Source of the DNA: Margaritifera margaritifera
Lineage: Eukaryota > Mollusca > Bivalvia > Unionida > Margaritiferidae
DNA length: 64,000 nt
NCBI GenBank assembly: GCA_029931535.1
Contig: JAQPZY010000953.1
Span: 753,057 to 817,056, forward strand
Direction of reading: 5' to 3'
Positions 44,200 to 54,350 of the stretch are shown here, one piece after another. Under the pieces are notes generated by a model that did no database searches, was not told where the DNA came from, and was given only the letters and a program-made list of their open reading frames with translations. A program made the translations under genes and the position numbers. The stretch's first letter is position 1. Every line of letters begins with the position of its first letter.

Positions 44200-44810
44200 A
44201 GCTGGAGATCTCCAGGGACGGCAAGGCGCCCCCTGCCGCCACATGTCGCCTTTTCCTCTTGTCATACACGAACAGTTAATAAGTGTGCTGTGCACACATT
44301 AAAGCGTCGAGTGGGTGCTCTGCACCTACTTGTCGAGTAATTAAATAGTACGCCGTGCATACAATACAAAGACGTACAAGGCAAAAATCACCATCATTAG
44401 TCGTGCCATCCATCGGTAACTTGTCAACAATCATCATTCCTATCATCGGAAAGTTAAACGAAGCCCTGGTGCACATGCACAGAGTAAAAAAGCTTCTTCT
44501 TCAGAATAGACTAGACAGGTGCAAAAATATTTATCTTAGGATGGCAAACGACCTCGTCAAAGGTGTATTAAGAGAAGAGATTCAACGAAAAAGAGAAGAA
44601 TGGAAACAGAAGAAAATAAACAGCTGCAGCAGTAGTAACAGCAGTGAGAAGGTGTAGAGGAATGGAAGATGGAGACATATGAGGTCACTGTTTCCTACAG
44701 AAAGAGAAAACCCTGTGCAGTTGTAAGACCAATGGCGAGACCTATTTGTCCTGGATATTGTCGTTAACATCTCAACGGTCCAGACAAGAACAAACTGCCC
44801 ATTTCAGGGT
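44200..44810 (+). pseudogene. Small gene copy A, related to copy B at 45.2 kb
   Basis: The frame at 44355-44657 (100 codons) contains KLNEALVHMHRVKKLLLQNR and LREEIQRKREEWKQKK. The first part parallels NLSTAMSRLNRVEHLLDRKE of copy B at 45217 (L-x3-A-[LM]-x-[HR]-[ML]-x-RV-x-[HK]-LL). Downstream at 44796-44810 is a GCCC-ATTTCA-GGG hairpin matching in position the histone-type stem-loop of copy B, but weakened. Probably a decayed duplicate. Confidence 0.4.
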
Positions 44811-45023
44811 CATCCTCATCTCTTAGAAAACCGATACAACTCTATCATCGCCACCTTTTATGCTTGTGTGTGTCATTTTCTTCCAAAAAAAGTAATATAA
44901 AACAAATAAAACTTAAGCTACATCTACGTAAGTGTTACAGTGTTTATGTGGGTAAAGTTTATGTATAAACACTGCCTAACCCTTGAATTGCGTTAATCCT
45001 TTGCGAAAAATCAGAATGATATT

Positions 45024-45131
45024 TTCTTTTAGGTCCGGGCGATTTCACTTAACATCACTACTACACCTACGGATATTTTCCTTCACGTCCGGATCTCCAC
45101 TTTGAGGGATATTTTCCTTTACGTCCGTGGT
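45024..45131 (+). promoter_or_regulatory. Three GATATTTTCCTT-ACGTCCG boxes upstream of copy B
   Basis: GATATTTTCTTTTAGGTCCG at 45018-45037, GATATTTTCCTTCACGTCCG at 45073-45092 and GATATTTTCCTTTACGTCCG at 45110-45129, on the same strand and all within 180 bp of the copy B ATG. A TATA-like ATATACA and an initiator-like GGTCAGTTTT follow at about 45138-45163. A promoter role is inference. Confidence 0.5.
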
Positions 45132-45196
45132 TAAAACATATACAGACGTGCGTTGGTCAGTTTTTCGGTTCATCGTCAATTCTGTGTAGAAGAAGA

Positions 45197-45650
45197 ATGG
45201 CTACCAGCAGTGTAAAGTGGGAAACTTGAGCACCGCTATGAGTCGCTTGAACAGAGTAGAACACCTTCTGGACAGGAAGGAGCAGATGAAGTCTTACCAA
45301 CCTGAAGAGGCTGATGATTCCCCTAAAAACATCGAAATGTTATCAATTAAGAGGTGGAAAAGACCAAGAGGGCGTGGGCGGAGTATAAGAGGGCGAAGGA
45401 GCGAGAGAGAAGAGAGGGGGAATTCCCACGCCTCAATACCCACTGGATGAGGTCCAGGAGAAAATGCGGCAGAGGGGAGACAAAGACTGGATGGCTAAAG
45501 AGGATTGGGAGAAGGAGGTCGACGAGCCTCCTTTTAGGCTTAATGTTTCCGTCCACCGTACGACGGAGTACTTGGACGAGATGTGTCCTTCTTGCCAAGC
45601 TCGACCCGGGAGGTGTTGTTGTCGTGGATATAGATAAACAATCATGATCC
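45197..45650 (+). pseudogene. Small non-histone gene copy B with frameshifts
   Basis: Protein-like blocks follow each other in three frames. First ATG and MATSSVKWE; then AMSRLNRVEHLLDRKEQMKS and EEADDSPKNIEMLS; then EKTKRAWAEYKRAKERERRE; then LDEVQEKMRQRGDKDWMAKE and EPPFRLNVSVHRTTEYLDEM, ending CPSCQARPGRCCCRGYR before TAA at 45648. The middle is a strongly charged helix, and the end has clustered cysteines that might bind metal. Two or three small indels separate the blocks, so this copy may be dead or contain sequence errors. No family recognised; not a histone. Confidence 0.45.
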
Positions 45651-45665
45651 AGGACAAAACCCAAC

Positions 45666-45705
45666 GGCCCTTTTTAGGGCCCCACAGATTTTTAGAAAAG
45701 AGAGA
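45666..45705 (+). terminator. Histone-type mRNA 3' stem-loop and downstream element
   Basis: GGCCCTTTTTAGGGCC (45666-45681) forms a 6-bp stem with a TTTT loop, exactly the shape and sequence class of the animal replication-dependent histone stem-loop. It is preceded by CCCAAC and followed by CCACA, the usual flanks. GAAAAGAGAGA at 45695-45705 is a purine-rich element at the spacing expected for U7 snRNA pairing. It lies 15 bp after the stop of copy B. Confidence 0.65.
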
Positions 45706-46555
45706 TACTATTCAACACATTGCCAAACATCTATGTGTTTTATGTTTTATCTGTGTCTATGTCAATGTTCACAACCAAACTAAAACTTAAAACCTCCCTC
45801 TTGTGTGCGATAGAATGTTTGTGGGTATATTGTGTCTATAAACATTCCTACCCTTGCATTGCTCGTAAGTGACAGTGTGTTTATATTTCATCCCCCTTAT
45901 TTACATCCTACCCAATCTCTCATGTATAGGATGTTTGTGTGTATGTAAGTATAAACATCCAAGTATTGAATAAATAAATCGTTAAGTAAATATCTCAAAA
46001 AAAAAAATATTACATTAAAATTCAAAATTTAAATATTTTATAGTATTAAATATAGTAAGCGCTTTAGATATATTTGAAATACAACTATTTAAAAAAAGGT
46101 ATGCCATAAAGTAGCAAAATGATATTAAATAAATAAATAAATACATAAAAAATAAATAAATAAATAAGTATCAACATCTTTAAAAATCAAATATGAGATA
46201 ATTGGACAGTTGATATAAGTACTAAGTTTGAACAATATGAATGGAATATTGTTTAAGAAAGAAAACTCTCCTCTCTTCTTACGGGTATTTCCGTGACGTC
46301 TGAGTGATTCGTGTTCGCTTATTCGAGTCGCTCTATATAGGTCCAACTATTTCTAAAGGCACTGCATTTAAATCGTTGTTAAATAAGGATTTATTTTGTG
46401 AAGCTTCTTTATTTCTATATTTATTGTAAACTCAAAGTGTACAGGATATATCTTAAAAATTTAAAACACGCTGAGAATGTTGACATTTTGTCAAGTTTTG
46501 CTTTCGAAAGGGACAAGCGATCGTCGATGGCTCGCCCACAAAAATCGCATAAATA
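45706..46555. other. Intergenic
   Basis: After the stem-loop, AT-rich DNA with TAAA/TAAAA tracts at 46128-46165. Repeated AAACATCC/ATGTTTGTG segments near 45815 and 45925 suggest old duplication. No gene. Confidence 0.5.
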
Positions 46556-46733
46556 CAGGGCCGGATTAAGACTTTTAGAGGTCCTAAGCACTGAAAAGAT
46601 TATTGTGCCCCCCCCCCCCCCATGTAATTCACCCCCCCCCCCCGCCCCCGTAATTTCTCATTTATTTTTGTGCCCCTGCTTTGCTGGGCTCCTAAACATG
46701 CGCTTAGTCTGCCTAATGGGTATTCCAGCACTG
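46556..46733 (+). mobile_element. Second non-autonomous hAT element (MITE), 178 bp
   Basis: Begins CAGGGCCGGATTAAGAC and ends TTCCAGCACTG. It is flanked by 8-bp direct repeats CATAAATA (46548-46555) and TATAAATA (46734-46741), one mismatch. The CAGGGCCGG terminus with an 8-bp duplication is hAT-like. Two long C tracts lie inside. The 167-codon open frame crossing it is an artefact. Confidence 0.7.
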
Positions 46734-46741
46734 TATAAATA

Positions 46742-47053
46742 TCAACATTTTCATGCTTATAATGTTATAAATTTATATTGTGCGAGGTATAAATTATACC
46801 TATACAGCGATGAAAATCTCAAAAGAAACCTTCTGATAAAGTTTGACTTTAAAACAAGCAGAAAACCTCACCGTGCCATTTCTCTAGATAGCGCGCAATA
46901 ATATAGAATTCCAAGTTGTTGCACGCAATTTCTCGAGAAATGGCTTATTCCATATTGTCGCCCAACAGCAACAGTTTCTTAATGCGACGAGAGAAACCGT
47001 AAGTTATAAGTACAAATATTAATTTTGCGGATATAATTTTCCGATTATCGAAA
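46742..47053. other. Upstream region of the zinc-finger gene
   Basis: AT-rich. No clear TATA box or splice acceptor could be chosen. Confidence 0.4.
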
Positions 47054-48367
47054 ATGGAGAAACAAACGGGCATACACAATAGTGACAAAACCTTCAAATG
47101 TGAAATATGTGGGAAAGTGTTTAGCCAAAGTTCTAGTTTCTCCATACACATGATGATACACAGTGGTGACAAACTCTACCAGAACAAATGTGAAATATGT
47201 GGGAAATCGTTTCACGCAAACGCTAGTTTAACAAAGCACATAAAAATGCATACGAGTGACAAAAAAACATACAAATGTGAGGTGTGTGGTAATTTGTTTT
47301 CCAATAAGTCGTCTGTGACTGTGCACATGAATATACACACAGGTGAGAAACCCTTCAAATGTGAAATGTGTGGAAAATCGTTTAACCAGAGATCTACTTT
47401 GGCAAGACACAAAAAGACACATACTGACGACAAACCATACAAATGCGAAGTGTGTGGCAATTTCTTTGTCGACAAGTCAAATTTAAGAGTGCATATGAAT
47501 ATACACACAGGCGACAGACCATTCAAATGTGAAATATGCGGAAAATTGTTTAGCCAGAGATCAAATTTGTCATCACACATGAAGATACACATTGGTGACA
47601 AACCCTTTGAATGTGGAATATGTGAGAAATTGTTTATTCAGAGATCGTATTTGTCAAAACACATGAGGATACACACTGGTATTAAACCACACAAATGTGA
47701 AATATGTGGGAAATGTTTTATACAGAAACCGGATTTGTCTATACACTTAAGGAAACACACTGGTGACAAACGGTACAAATGTGAAATTTGTGGGAAATCG
47801 GTTAATGTAAACAGTTTAATAAAGCACATGAACGTGCATAATGATAACAAAACATACAAACAATACAAATGTGAAGTATGTGGTAATTTGTTTTCCGATA
47901 AGTCAAATTTAAGAGTGCATATGAATATACACACAGGAGAGAAGCCATTCAAATGTGAAATATGTGGAACATTATTTAGCCAGAGATCTAATTTGTCATC
48001 ACACTTAAGGATACACATTGGTGACAAACCCTTTGAATGTGGAATATGTGGAAAAGTGTTTATTCAGAGATCGTATTTGTCAAAACACATGAGGATACAC
48101 ACTGGTATTAAACCACACAAATGTGAAATATGTGGGAAATGTTTCATGCAGAAACCTGATTTGTCCATACATTTAAGGAAACACACGGGTGACAAACCCT
48201 TCATATGTGAAATATGTGGAAAAATGTTTACACACAAACCTAATTTGTCAAAACACATGAGGACACACACTGATATTAAACCACACAGATGTGAAATATG
48301 TGGGGAATGTTTTATACAGAAACCTGATTTGTACATACACTTAAGGAAACACTCTGGTGACAAATGA
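47054..48367 (+). CDS. C2H2 zinc-finger protein with 15 fingers, intronless
   Basis: A 437-codon ATG frame. After a 14-residue leader it is entirely C2H2 fingers (C-x2-C-x12-H-x3-H) joined by TGEKPF-type linkers (TGEKPF, TGDRPF, IGDKPF, TGIKPH, TSDKKTY). I count 15. Finger 9 is one residue short and lacks the core phenylalanine (CGKSVNVNSLIKH). Fingers 5-8 and 10-13 are near-duplicates, showing recent array expansion. Such proteins act in the nucleus as sequence-specific DNA-binding regulators, and the number of good fingers implies a long target. No KRAB, BTB, SET or other effector domain is present. The frame is intact, but a decayed continuation of the array downstream suggests a once longer gene, or a retrocopy or tandem cluster. 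Confidence 0.85.
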   Translation: MEKQTGIHNSDKTFKCEICGKVFSQSSSFSIHMMIHSGDKLYQNKCEICGKSFHANASLTKHIKMHTSDKKTYKCEVCGNLFSNKSSVTVHMNIHTGEKPFKCEMCGKSFNQRSTLARHKKTHTDDKPYKCEVCGNFFVDKSNLRVHMNIHTGDRPFKCEICGKLFSQRSNLSSHMKIHIGDKPFECGICEKLFIQRSYLSKHMRIHTGIKPHKCEICGKCFIQKPDLSIHLRKHTGDKRYKCEICGKSVNVNSLIKHMNVHNDNKTYKQYKCEVCGNLFSDKSNLRVHMNIHTGEKPFKCEICGTLFSQRSNLSSHLRIHIGDKPFECGICGKVFIQRSYLSKHMRIHTGIKPHKCEICGKCFMQKPDLSIHLRKHTGDKPFICEICGKMFTHKPNLSKHMRTHTDIKPHRCEICGECFIQKPDLYIHLRKHSGDK

Positions 48368-48532
48368 TACAGATGTGAAGTATGTTGGAAATAATTTAAT
48401 GTAAACAAGTTTAACAAAGCACATGGACATCCATACAGGAAACAAACAATATATGAATTATGTGGTAATTTGTTGTCCAATAAGTCTAATTTAAGAGTGC
48501 ATATGAACACCGGTGACAGACCCTTAAAATGT
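48368..48532 (+). pseudogene. Decayed zinc-finger continuation, part 1
   Basis: Directly after the stop codon, finger-like sequence continues in shifting frames (CEVCW-stop, VNKFNKAH, CGNLLSNKSNLRVH, NTGDRPLK). It is cut by the SINE insertion. Confidence 0.8.
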
Positions 48533-48788
48533 TTGGTTTGGTATTTGTGGGTTTAACGCCATTTTTCAGCACATGATAGGCTATACATGGCGGTCAATAT
48601 ATTTGGTGGAGGAAGAACCCTGGAAAACACAGAGAAGAACCACCGACCCGCAGGAAGCTACTTTTAAGCTTTCTCACATACCCACATTGGCCGAGCCGAG
48701 ACTCAAACCCATGCGGACAGAGGTGAGATGTCAGTGATCTGTAAAGGCGAGTGCCTTAGACCATTCTGCCATCTGGCCCCCCCCCCCC
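48533..48788 (-). mobile_element. tRNA-derived SINE inserted in zinc-finger remnant
   Basis: Read on the minus strand it begins with a tRNA-like head: GGCAGAATGGTCTAAGGCAC (A box), an anticodon-arm region, and GGGTTTGAGTC (B box). A core follows with GGTTCTTCTCTGTGTTTTCC, and the 3' tail reads GGCGTTAAACCCACAAATACC. The head resembles tRNA-Leu. The GGTTTAACGCC-type tail and TTTTCC core are familiar from mollusc SINEs. Zinc-finger sequence resumes exactly on the other side, with CCCTTAAAATGT and CCCTTCAAAA as an imperfect target-site duplication. A C tract (48777-48789) lies at the head end. Confidence 0.85.
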
Positions 48789-48940
48789 CTTCAAAAAAAT
48801 ATGTGGCAAATTGTTTAGCCAGAGATCTAATTTGTCATCACATTTGAGGATACACATTGGTGACAAACCCTTTTGGATGTGGAAAATTGTGTAGAGATCA
48901 TATTTGTCAAAACACACTGAACAGACTGATTAAAGAAAGT
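48789..48940 (+). pseudogene. Decayed zinc-finger continuation, part 2
   Basis: Resumes ATATGTGGCAAATTGTTTAG and gives CGKLFSQRSNLSSHLRIHIG, matching fingers 6 and 11, then breaks up after DKPF. Confidence 0.8.
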
Positions 48941-49335
48941 TAATGGATTCATCATTTAGATACTTTGTATTCCAATGTCCTTAATACTAAGGTATTATAT
49001 AAAATTGTATAAAATTTTAATAAAAAGAATTTATATGTTGTATACATATATATCAGTTATAAATATATAATTGTATGTATGACTGTCTCTATTGTGATTT
49101 CACTGATTCAGTTTTCATTAGAGACTCCTGTACCTTTGTGATCCTGTTATACATACGAGACCGTTGTGATAATGCATATCACTTATGACGTTATGTCAAT
49201 GATGTAACTGTTTATGAATATATAGACATCATCCATTTCTTTCAGAATATTTTGTGCCTGAAGAGGCTTACAGTAAATGCGAAACTAGTCGCAAAAATTT
49301 ATGAGTGTTTGTGTTTTTTTAAAATTCAATTCAAA
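48941..49335. other. Insertion between zinc-finger remnants
   Basis: AT-rich DNA with AATAAA signals near 49018 and a CCTGAAGAGGCTTACAG segment followed by GCGAAACTAGTCGC near 49258-49293. Similar 'cctgaagaggc...cgaaac' segments occur in 3' parts of some invertebrate retroelements, but I cannot assign it. Confidence 0.3.
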
Positions 49336-49515
49336 ACACGAGGATACACACTGATATTACACCACACAAATGCAAAATATGTGATAAATGTTTTATATAG
49401 AAACCTGATTTGTCATTATACTTAAGGAAACACTTTAGTGACAAACCCTGCAAATGTGAAATATGTTGGAAATCGTTTCACATAAACTTTACGTTAACAT
49501 AGCACATGAACCAGG
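49336..49515 (+). pseudogene. Decayed zinc-finger continuation, part 3
   Basis: Finger-like scraps: RGYTLILHHTNAKYVINVLY in mixed frames, then PCKCEICWKSFHINFTLT and HMN, matching finger 2 in order (KCEICGKSFHANASLTKH). Confidence 0.7.
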
Positions 49516-50214
49516 GGTCAAGTTAGACTTGAATTTTAGGGAGAAGTGACATCTTCATTTGGACAGAATAGAGAGGAGTGAGAGCTGAACAAGTAGAAGT
49601 GGAAGCAAAGCAAGAAATGCAACACTGTATGTATGTATCAGGGTTCTCAGCGGCATAAAAGTATGCATACTTTTTTTCATTTTGGATGCATGAAAATTCC
49701 AAGAGCCGAGTCTTCTGTACACAAGTTTTTTGTCGGCGAAATTCTCGTTTATTAGATCCATTTATACAAAGCAAGTATCAATCATGTAGTATGCGAGCTA
49801 TCAAACAAAATTCAAGTGATTCTAATGCGATTAGGTGAAGCCGCATAGGTAAGAACTTAGCACTCAAGGAGATTAAGACACCTGTTAATGTATTGTCAAT
49901 GCCTAGCGATCATTTTGATCAAACGACTAATTACACGTGCGTGTACTTTGATACCTCACTTTTTTAAGCTTCACTCAGCACAGTTTTAATCCATCAGATT
50001 ATAAATCCTTACGTGATGTTAGGACTACTTGCATTTTATCGTATACTGTATTTAGAAAAATAGGGCCAAGCTTTTGAGACTTATTTTGTTTATCGGAGGA
50101 ATATGAGCTCCTATGTTGATCACCATAAATCATCATAAAATCGGTTGTTGTTTCTCAGTGTCATTTACAGATATACTTACGTTTTCAAGTGATTAACATA
50201 AGTGTACTTTTCCG
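49516..50214. other. Intergenic
   Basis: No gene supported. A minus-strand 83-codon frame at 49523-49774 shows no domain. Confidence 0.45.
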
Positions 50215-50900
50215 ATGGCAACTTTACATTATTTCTTTGGTCCAAAGCGCAAGGCTACAGATGAGCTGGATTCTCACGAGACTGGTCGACAGAAATTAGT
50301 AGATACGTCTGCTGTAGTGTTGATAAAGAAAACAGAATGCCAAAGAAACCGAGAGATTTGCGGAATGACTCATGGAATAGGACATTCCGATGGGCAGAAA
50401 AATGAGAAAACAATGGAACATTATTAGTTTTTTGCACATGGTGTCTTTTGATTTTACCAAACTTGACAGATGAAATCATAGTACAAAGACACATGCATGT
50501 AACATGTAAACAATTTTAGGGTTTTTCGTCCCTGTCATGAGGATGAGAGGTGGGAGAGTAAAAGACAAAAACCTGAATTTATGATTCATTTATTCTCTTT
50601 CAGAAACAAAATGGATGTCCTGTTATTTAAGATTCATCCAGAGTGTACTATATGAGCAAGCCAAAATGGAGATATTAGATGCAATCAATTCCACATTAGA
50701 GGAGAAAGAAAACAGGGACATTCATGCTTCAGATTTTATAGAACTGATTGTGGATGAGAGTACTGATGTGGCAGTGCATAAGAAGTTAAATGTATACATC
50801 AAGTGTTAGTCAGCAGACACTCTGGATCCAGTCATTCACTTCCTTGATTGTGTTGCTGTTCATAATGGGAAGGCAGAGACAATAGTGTCTTGAGATAGTC
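50215..50900 (+). pseudogene. hAT-type (zinc finger 862-like) transposase remnant
   Basis: An ATG frame at 50215 (ATLHYFFGPKRKATDELDSH) resembles the low-complexity start of such proteins. From 50603 another frame gives LEEKENRDIHASDFIELIVD and ESTDVAVHKKLNVYIKC, then, after a stop, PVIHFLDCVAVHNGKAETI. The V-D-E-S-T-D-x-x-x-x-K-K-L motif followed by F-L-x-x-x-x-x-x-x-x-A-E-T-I is typical of hAT transposases and their domesticated ZNF862/ZMYM-type relatives. Everything downstream is lost and the middle is deleted. Confidence 0.65.
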
Positions 50901-51192
50901 AGATTATTTGAACAAAAAGAAATCTCTATGAATAAACTTCTGACTTTAGCTAGTGATCACGGTTATCAACTGCCTTACTTTTTCATTTGTTTACTAAAAC
51001 ACTAAATATTTCAAAATTAATGAGCACTTAGCAATCTGATGACATATATATTGGTGACACAATGATACACACATAATGTTCTGCAAAGAAAAAAGTATCG
51101 TTATTGGGACTCCTAGTTTTAGGGCTTGGACTGCAACTTTTTGTCAAGGAAGGAGTCCTGGACTGCAACTTTCAAAATCCTATGGAAAACCT
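50901..51192. other. Intergenic
   Basis: Nothing recognised. Confidence 0.4.
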
Positions 51193-51295
51193 GATGTATG
51201 TATGTATGTATGTATGTATGTATGTATGTATGTATGTATGTATGTATGTATGTATGTATGTATGTATGTATGTATGCATGCATGCATGCATGTAA
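51193..51295 (+). repeat. (ATGT)n then (ATGC)n microsatellite
   Basis: About 21 ATGT units followed by four ATGC units. They create MYVC/HTYI open frames on both strands. Confidence 0.95.
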
Positions 51296-52954
51296 TATGT
51301 ATGTGTGCATTGGTTCTAACTTGAACTGTGTCCTCTATTTCTCATTATGCTTACTTCCATTTAACATTAGTTTTAAGAAATGTTCATGAGAGCAGATGCA
51401 CAGGTGTCTTCACACAACCATTAAAACCACAGTGGTCACTGATGTCACAAGATGAGTAACCTGAACTCTACAACTACATATTTAGGAAATGAATTCAAAA
51501 TTAAATGTGAATCTATTAGAGTTTTAATTTTTGGTGAAGTTTTGAAAAGTAGAAAAATTAAATTGCTTTTTCTAGTGGCAGTTCAGGTCTCGGAGGAGCT
51601 TCGGGGTCAAACACGCATGAAATTCTCAAAGGGCACACTGTTTGTCCCTGTAACGTGTCCGTGTGATGTGACTCGATTTCCACTGGGACACTTCCCCTTT
51701 TTTTATATTGGTCAGCCATGGCCAATCTGCAGAATAGCTCAAGTCTAGACTAAAGTATGCAGGCTTGAAGCCAGTGTGACTAATTAACAGTTAATCCTCA
51801 TCCCTGCAATTATCTTGTGAAAAAGACTGCCCCTCTTAAGGATACTATAGCATGACTTCAAAGAGCCTGATGTTCTATTGAGTGTGTATGTATTCACCTG
51901 TAAACAATTCCCTATTTTGTTGTAAGTGTGTTTAAATTAAATTGGTGATGACTCATATATAAATCATGAAAGTAATTAAAGCTTTCTCAGAGTTTGATTT
52001 GGACAGTATTGTCAAATCATCGATATGCCATAATAACAATAACTGATATTAAAGTGCATGTAATTTTAACAAGGGCACTTCAGTATCAGTAGACTTTTTC
52101 AAAGAGTGCAGAAAAGTATCTTGACTCGTAAAAATGAGTCTGCAAAATCTGTTTTATGTTTTTGGGAAACTTGTAATGTAAATGACACTAATGCCAACAA
52201 AAGGCATAAAATAGTCGAAAGTTCCATTTGATTGGTGATATTTTAGTATCAGTACCCCAAAGCTTGTGTGGATTCATCTTGACAACAGTTCACAACAGCA
52301 GTCTCAAGCTATTTAGGTACTGAACATGTACCAAGATTAATTCTTCTTTTCTCTAGAACCCATCTTACATTCCACCTTTATTCCTTAGGTCCAACTCTTA
52401 AGGCATTTAACACATTTACTAATTAACATTTTTATTTTGAATTAGATTTTTGCACATATGCTGCTTGGTATAGTTTTTCATTTCTTCTTTTTTCATTTAA
52501 CGGTGGTATTTTAAGTTTATATATATGGTACAGTGTAATGCCAGGTTTTTACTCGTGTAAGTTTTGTTGGTGTGAACGGAGATGCTATTTTAATTGCAGA
52601 GAAAACTACACAGCATTCATAATGATAATTCTTGTGATTGAAACTAACTGTCAATGATTTTATTGTTGTGGTTTATTTTTGGTTTTAGTGATGTTGTAGT
52701 CATAAAAATTAGAAATTTACATGTATAATGTTTAAACTTAACATTCTATTTATTGAAAAATATTTTCTTTTTAGTGTGATATTATGAATGGCTAAGAATT
52801 TAATCCAGATAAATTGCTTCCAGAATAAAAAAAGAATTGCTTGCTTGTCCTTTTTAAAAGAATTTTAAACTTTTGTACACACAATATCAGGTTTAATAAG
52901 AAGAAGCACAAGAAACTGTAAAGTGAATACATGTTGTACTAGTAATGATACTAC
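51296..52954. other. Intergenic
   Basis: AT-rich with no supported exon. The 98-codon frame at 51452-51748 has no recognised domain. Confidence 0.45.
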
Positions 52955-53553
52955 ATTGTTAATCCCAAAACCCATGTAGTAACAATACTACATTGCTATC
53001 CCCAAACCCATGTAGTAACAATACCCTATTGCCAGGCACTGATATTGTGATCTCCAAAACCTGATGTAGTAAAAATACTACATTGCTATCCCCAAATCCA
53101 TGTAGTAACAATACCCTATATTCAGGCACTGATTTTGTGATCTCCAAAAACTGATGTAGTAATAATACTACATCGCTATTCCCAAACCCATGTAGTAACA
53201 ATACCCTATTTTCAGGCAATGATTTTGTGATCTGCAAAACCTGATGTAGTAACAATACTACATTGCTATCCCCAAACCCATGTAGTAACAATACCCTTTT
53301 CCCAGGCGCTGATTTTGTGATCTCCAAAACCTGATTTAGTAACAATACTATATTGCTTATCCAGAAATCCATGTAGTAACAATACCCTTTTCCCAGGCAC
53401 TGATTTTGTGATCACCAAAACCTGATGTAGTAACAATACAACATTGTTTATCACGAAACTCATGTAGTAACATTACCCTATTTTCAGGCACCGATTTTGT
53501 GATCTCCAAAACCTGATGTAGTAACAATAGTACAATATCCCCAAATGCATGTA
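52955..53553 (+). repeat. Minisatellite, 90-bp unit, left part
   Basis: Six to seven units of 90-91 bp. Each is built from two related halves that both begin TGTAGTAACAATAC and then diverge (TACATTGCTATCCCCAAACC versus CCTATTTTCAGGCACTGATT...CTCCAAAACCTGA). Because 90 is a multiple of three, long minus-strand frames (VLLLHGFGDSNVVLLLHQVL) arise without being genes. Confidence 0.9.
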
Positions 53554-53739
53554 CAGTAAAACCTGTCTTGAGCAACCATATGTAATTTACGACCACAATC
53601 GTAATGCACGGATCGATTTTATTATATAAACGCACTGTCGTGAGCGACCACCTGCAGAACGCGACCAGCGACCACGATTTCTTGGCACAATATGCATTTC
53701 GACAATGCTAAGAACGACCACATCGGAAAAACAGAGATA

Positions 53740-54350
53740 AACACAACTTAACTTTATTTAATCCTTTGTAACCGCGACCACTTAAAAAGTAAGACTTTCG
53801 TAAACTTTACAGGTCATGAATGTAGTGTTATATGTTACGGATTGTAAACCAGACTAGAATATCTCGAGAACTGAGACAAACACCACTGACGTTTATTTAA
53901 TCCTCTGTAGCAACGACCGTTTAAAAGTAAAGATTGTTCTGAACAAAAACAAACAAACAAACCAAAAAAATCAGGCTGGCTACCGGTTCCGTAAATTTTA
54001 AAGGTCAAGCATGTAGTGTTAGAAGTTATGGTTTGTAAACCAGACTAGAGTACATGCAGATTGTTCATTCGGAATTACCTCGGCTGCTTCTCAGAGACTA
54101 AATTACGAACCGTAGGATTGACCGCGAAGTCGCGAATGGCTGATTGTTCTACAATAACACGGCTCTGAACGAGAACTGAGACAGACACCACTGACCTTTA
54201 TTTAATCCTTTGTATCAACGACCGTTTAAAATGTAAATATTTTTCTGAACAAAAAAAAAAAAAAAAAAAAAAATTAGGCTGGCAACCGGTCCGTAAATTT
54301 TATAGCTCATGCATACAGACTGTACACCAAACTAAAGTACATGTCACTAA
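53740..54350 (+). repeat. Internal tandem repeats of the Tigger element
   Basis: Three related blocks with TTTATTTAATCCT[TC]TGTA..AACGACC, TAAA, and GTAAA[TC]TTTA..GGTCA, starting near 53750, 53889 and 54196. The second and third also share GGCTGGC[TA]ACCGGT and GTACATG. Confidence 0.75.

Noticed and set aside
46398..46901. 167-codon plus-strand frame
   Set aside because: Crosses a hAT MITE with two C tracts; no domain.
47212..48510. Minus-strand frames of 129-148 codons opposite the zinc-finger gene
   Set aside because: Antisense shadows of the finger repeats, with period matching the fingers.
52959..53635. Long minus-strand frames with LLLHGFGDSNVV repeats
   Set aside because: Products of a 90-bp minisatellite whose unit is a multiple of three.
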